A program made the translations under genes and the position numbers. Positions 5,712 through 6,673 of a stretch of DNA of 6,673 nucleotides are shown here, piece after piece. The first letter of the stretch is position 1. Every line of letters begins with the position of its first letter. Origin of the DNA: CAJUOR01 sp964596105. GTDB lineage: Bacteria > Bacillota_I > Bacilli_A > Erysipelotrichales > Coprobacillaceae. The stretch covers positions 1 to 6,673 of the forward strand of contig CAZQRT010000067.1 in assembly GCA_964596105.1 (NCBI GenBank), written 5' to 3'. Below the pieces are notes generated by a model, which did no database searches, was not told where the DNA came from, and was given only the letters and a program-made list of their open reading frames with translations.

Positions 5712-6673
5712 ATGAGAAAGCAGGTGCTGGCGCTGGCTCTGGCATTCCTTTTGATGGTGCCGGGGCTGGACAGGGCTATGGCGCAGGATGCCGGGCTGAG
5801 GGCCCGCCAGGAAAAACGCGGCTGGGCGTCACAGGCGTGGCATAACGGCGGGCGGCTCTGGGTCGGGGACGAGCGGGTCTATTGCGTTCAGCCTGAGAAG
5901 AGTTTTCGCACCGGCGTAACTTGGGAGAAGTTTTCGAAGCGGCCTTCCTTTATCAGCCCGGAACAGGAAAAACGGCTGGCGCTGATTGTTTATTATGGCA
6001 CAAAATGGTTTAGCGATGAACGTCACGAAGCGGCGACGCAGGCTTTGATCTGGTATGTCCTGGGGGCCAAGCCTTACGGTGAATACGACCCGGAAGAATA
6101 TGATCCCTGGGAGTTTGTCTGCTTTACCGTGAATGGCGAGAGCGTTGACGCCGAAATGCGGGAGATTTTAAATCTCGTGGATACCCATGAGAAACTGCCT
6201 TCTTTCGCCGGCAAAGAGTATCAGATCAGCTACGGGCAGTCTTTGACGCTGACGGATGAAAACGGCGTGCTGAACCGTTTTACGGTTGATCCGGCGGAGG
6301 GGGTCAAGGCTGAGAAAAGGGGCAATCAGCTGATTTTGACTCCGGAAAAAAACGGCCCGGAACAGGTCACGCTGCGGCTTCATCATGACGCTACGACCGG
6401 GCAGGGCACGACGGGTTATTTTCGCCGTCAGGGCTTTGCGGCTTATGATAATGAACCGGGGGTAGGGGCGCAGATCTGCGCGAATTTCTTTACCGCGAGT
6501 ATTATCGAGGCCAGGGTCACAGTCAAAATGGAGCGCCGCGGTTCTTTAAAGATCATGAAGAGGGACGGCCGCGATGCTCCTGTCAAGGGCATGACTTTTA
6601 CCATCACCGGGCCTTCTTATCCGCGCGGGCAGAGTTTCACGATGGAAAACGGCGAGCTGGTGCTGGACGGTCT
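5712..6673 (+). CDS. Secreted thioester-domain (TQXA-type) surface adhesin, 5' part only
   Basis: The frame is open for 320 codons and runs off the window. The protein starts with a signal peptide (MRK, hydrophobic residues 4-18, likely cleavage after AMA at 24). Residues about 48-165 look like a thioester domain: C58 in VYCVQP and Q110 in EAATQALIW, the TQxA(IW) motif. In this family these two side chains form an internal thioester that can bond covalently to host proteins. Residues 170-275 are a beta-rich linker domain (YGQSLTLTDENG, GNQLILTP). From 277, GSLKIMKRDG...APVKGMTFTITG begins a Cna-B/SpaA-like domain with K283 as the likely isopeptide lysine. A sortase motif would lie beyond the edge. 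The start has GGAGG at 5697-5701, ten bases before ATG. The 84-base gap after the rpoE terminator implies its own promoter, but no convincing one is visible. The ligand is unknown. Confidence 0.82.
   Translation, partial: MRKQVLALALAFLLMVPGLDRAMAQDAGLRARQEKRGWASQAWHNGGRLWVGDERVYCVQPEKSFRTGVTWEKFSKRPSFISPEQEKRLALIVYYGTKWFSDERHEAATQALIWYVLGAKPYGEYDPEEYDPWEFVCFTVNGESVDAEMREILNLVDTHEKLPSFAGKEYQISYGQSLTLTDENGVLNRFTVDPAEGVKAEKRGNQLILTPEKNGPEQVTLRLHHDATTGQGTTGYFRRQGFAAYDNEPGVGAQICANFFTASIIEARVTVKMERRGSLKIMKRDGRDAPVKGMTFTITGPSYPRGQSFTMENGELVLDG

Noticed and set aside
5597..5845. Open frame overlapping the rpoE stop and the adhesin start
   Set aside because: It runs through the terminator and then reads the signal peptide region out of frame, giving a Gly/Ala-rich shadow.

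Overview
The window looks like chromosomal DNA of a Bacillota bacterium of roughly balanced GC content. The main evidence is an RNA polymerase delta subunit (RpoE), a DUF1934 protein and argS placed together as in Bacillus subtilis (ywiB-argS-rpoE), a MurT/GatD-type pair, and strong AGGAGG-like ribosome binding sites. An Erysipelotrichia-like source is a guess from overall protein flavour and is not proven. A run of exactly 100 N inside one gene shows that this is a scaffolded draft or metagenome assembly.

Left region (1-1084, plus strand): the last codons of an unidentified gene, then ribonuclease HI with an N-terminal hybrid-binding domain. Overlapping its end is a DNA-deoxyinosine glycosylase of the uracil-DNA glycosylase superfamily. 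All three are tightly packed and probably co-transcribed.

Middle region (1075-3032, minus strand): a MurT-like Mur ligase and a GatD-like glutamine amidotransferase subunit, joined by an ATGA overlap. In MurT/GatD, GatD takes ammonia from glutamine and MurT uses it to amidate the D-glutamate of lipid II. Here the GatD-like subunit has lost both the catalytic cysteine and the catalytic histidine, while frame, coupling and fold motifs are intact. This is the most unusual feature of the window: a probable non-hydrolysing, divergent MurT/GatD pair. The assembly gap falls where the MurT zinc ribbon should be.

Right region (3063-5627, plus strand): a compact intergenic stretch carries two divergent promoters, one for the murT-like operon and one for DUF1934-argS-rpoE. 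The latter ends in a textbook intrinsic terminator directly after the rpoE stop codon.

Right edge (5712-6673): a gene that runs off the window. It encodes a secreted thioester-domain (TQXA-type) surface adhesin with a signal peptide, the Cys and Gln expected to form the internal thioester, and the start of a Cna-B/SpaA-like domain. There is no intergenic stretch over 300 bases, and I saw no tRNA, rRNA, CRISPR array, insertion sequence or riboswitch.
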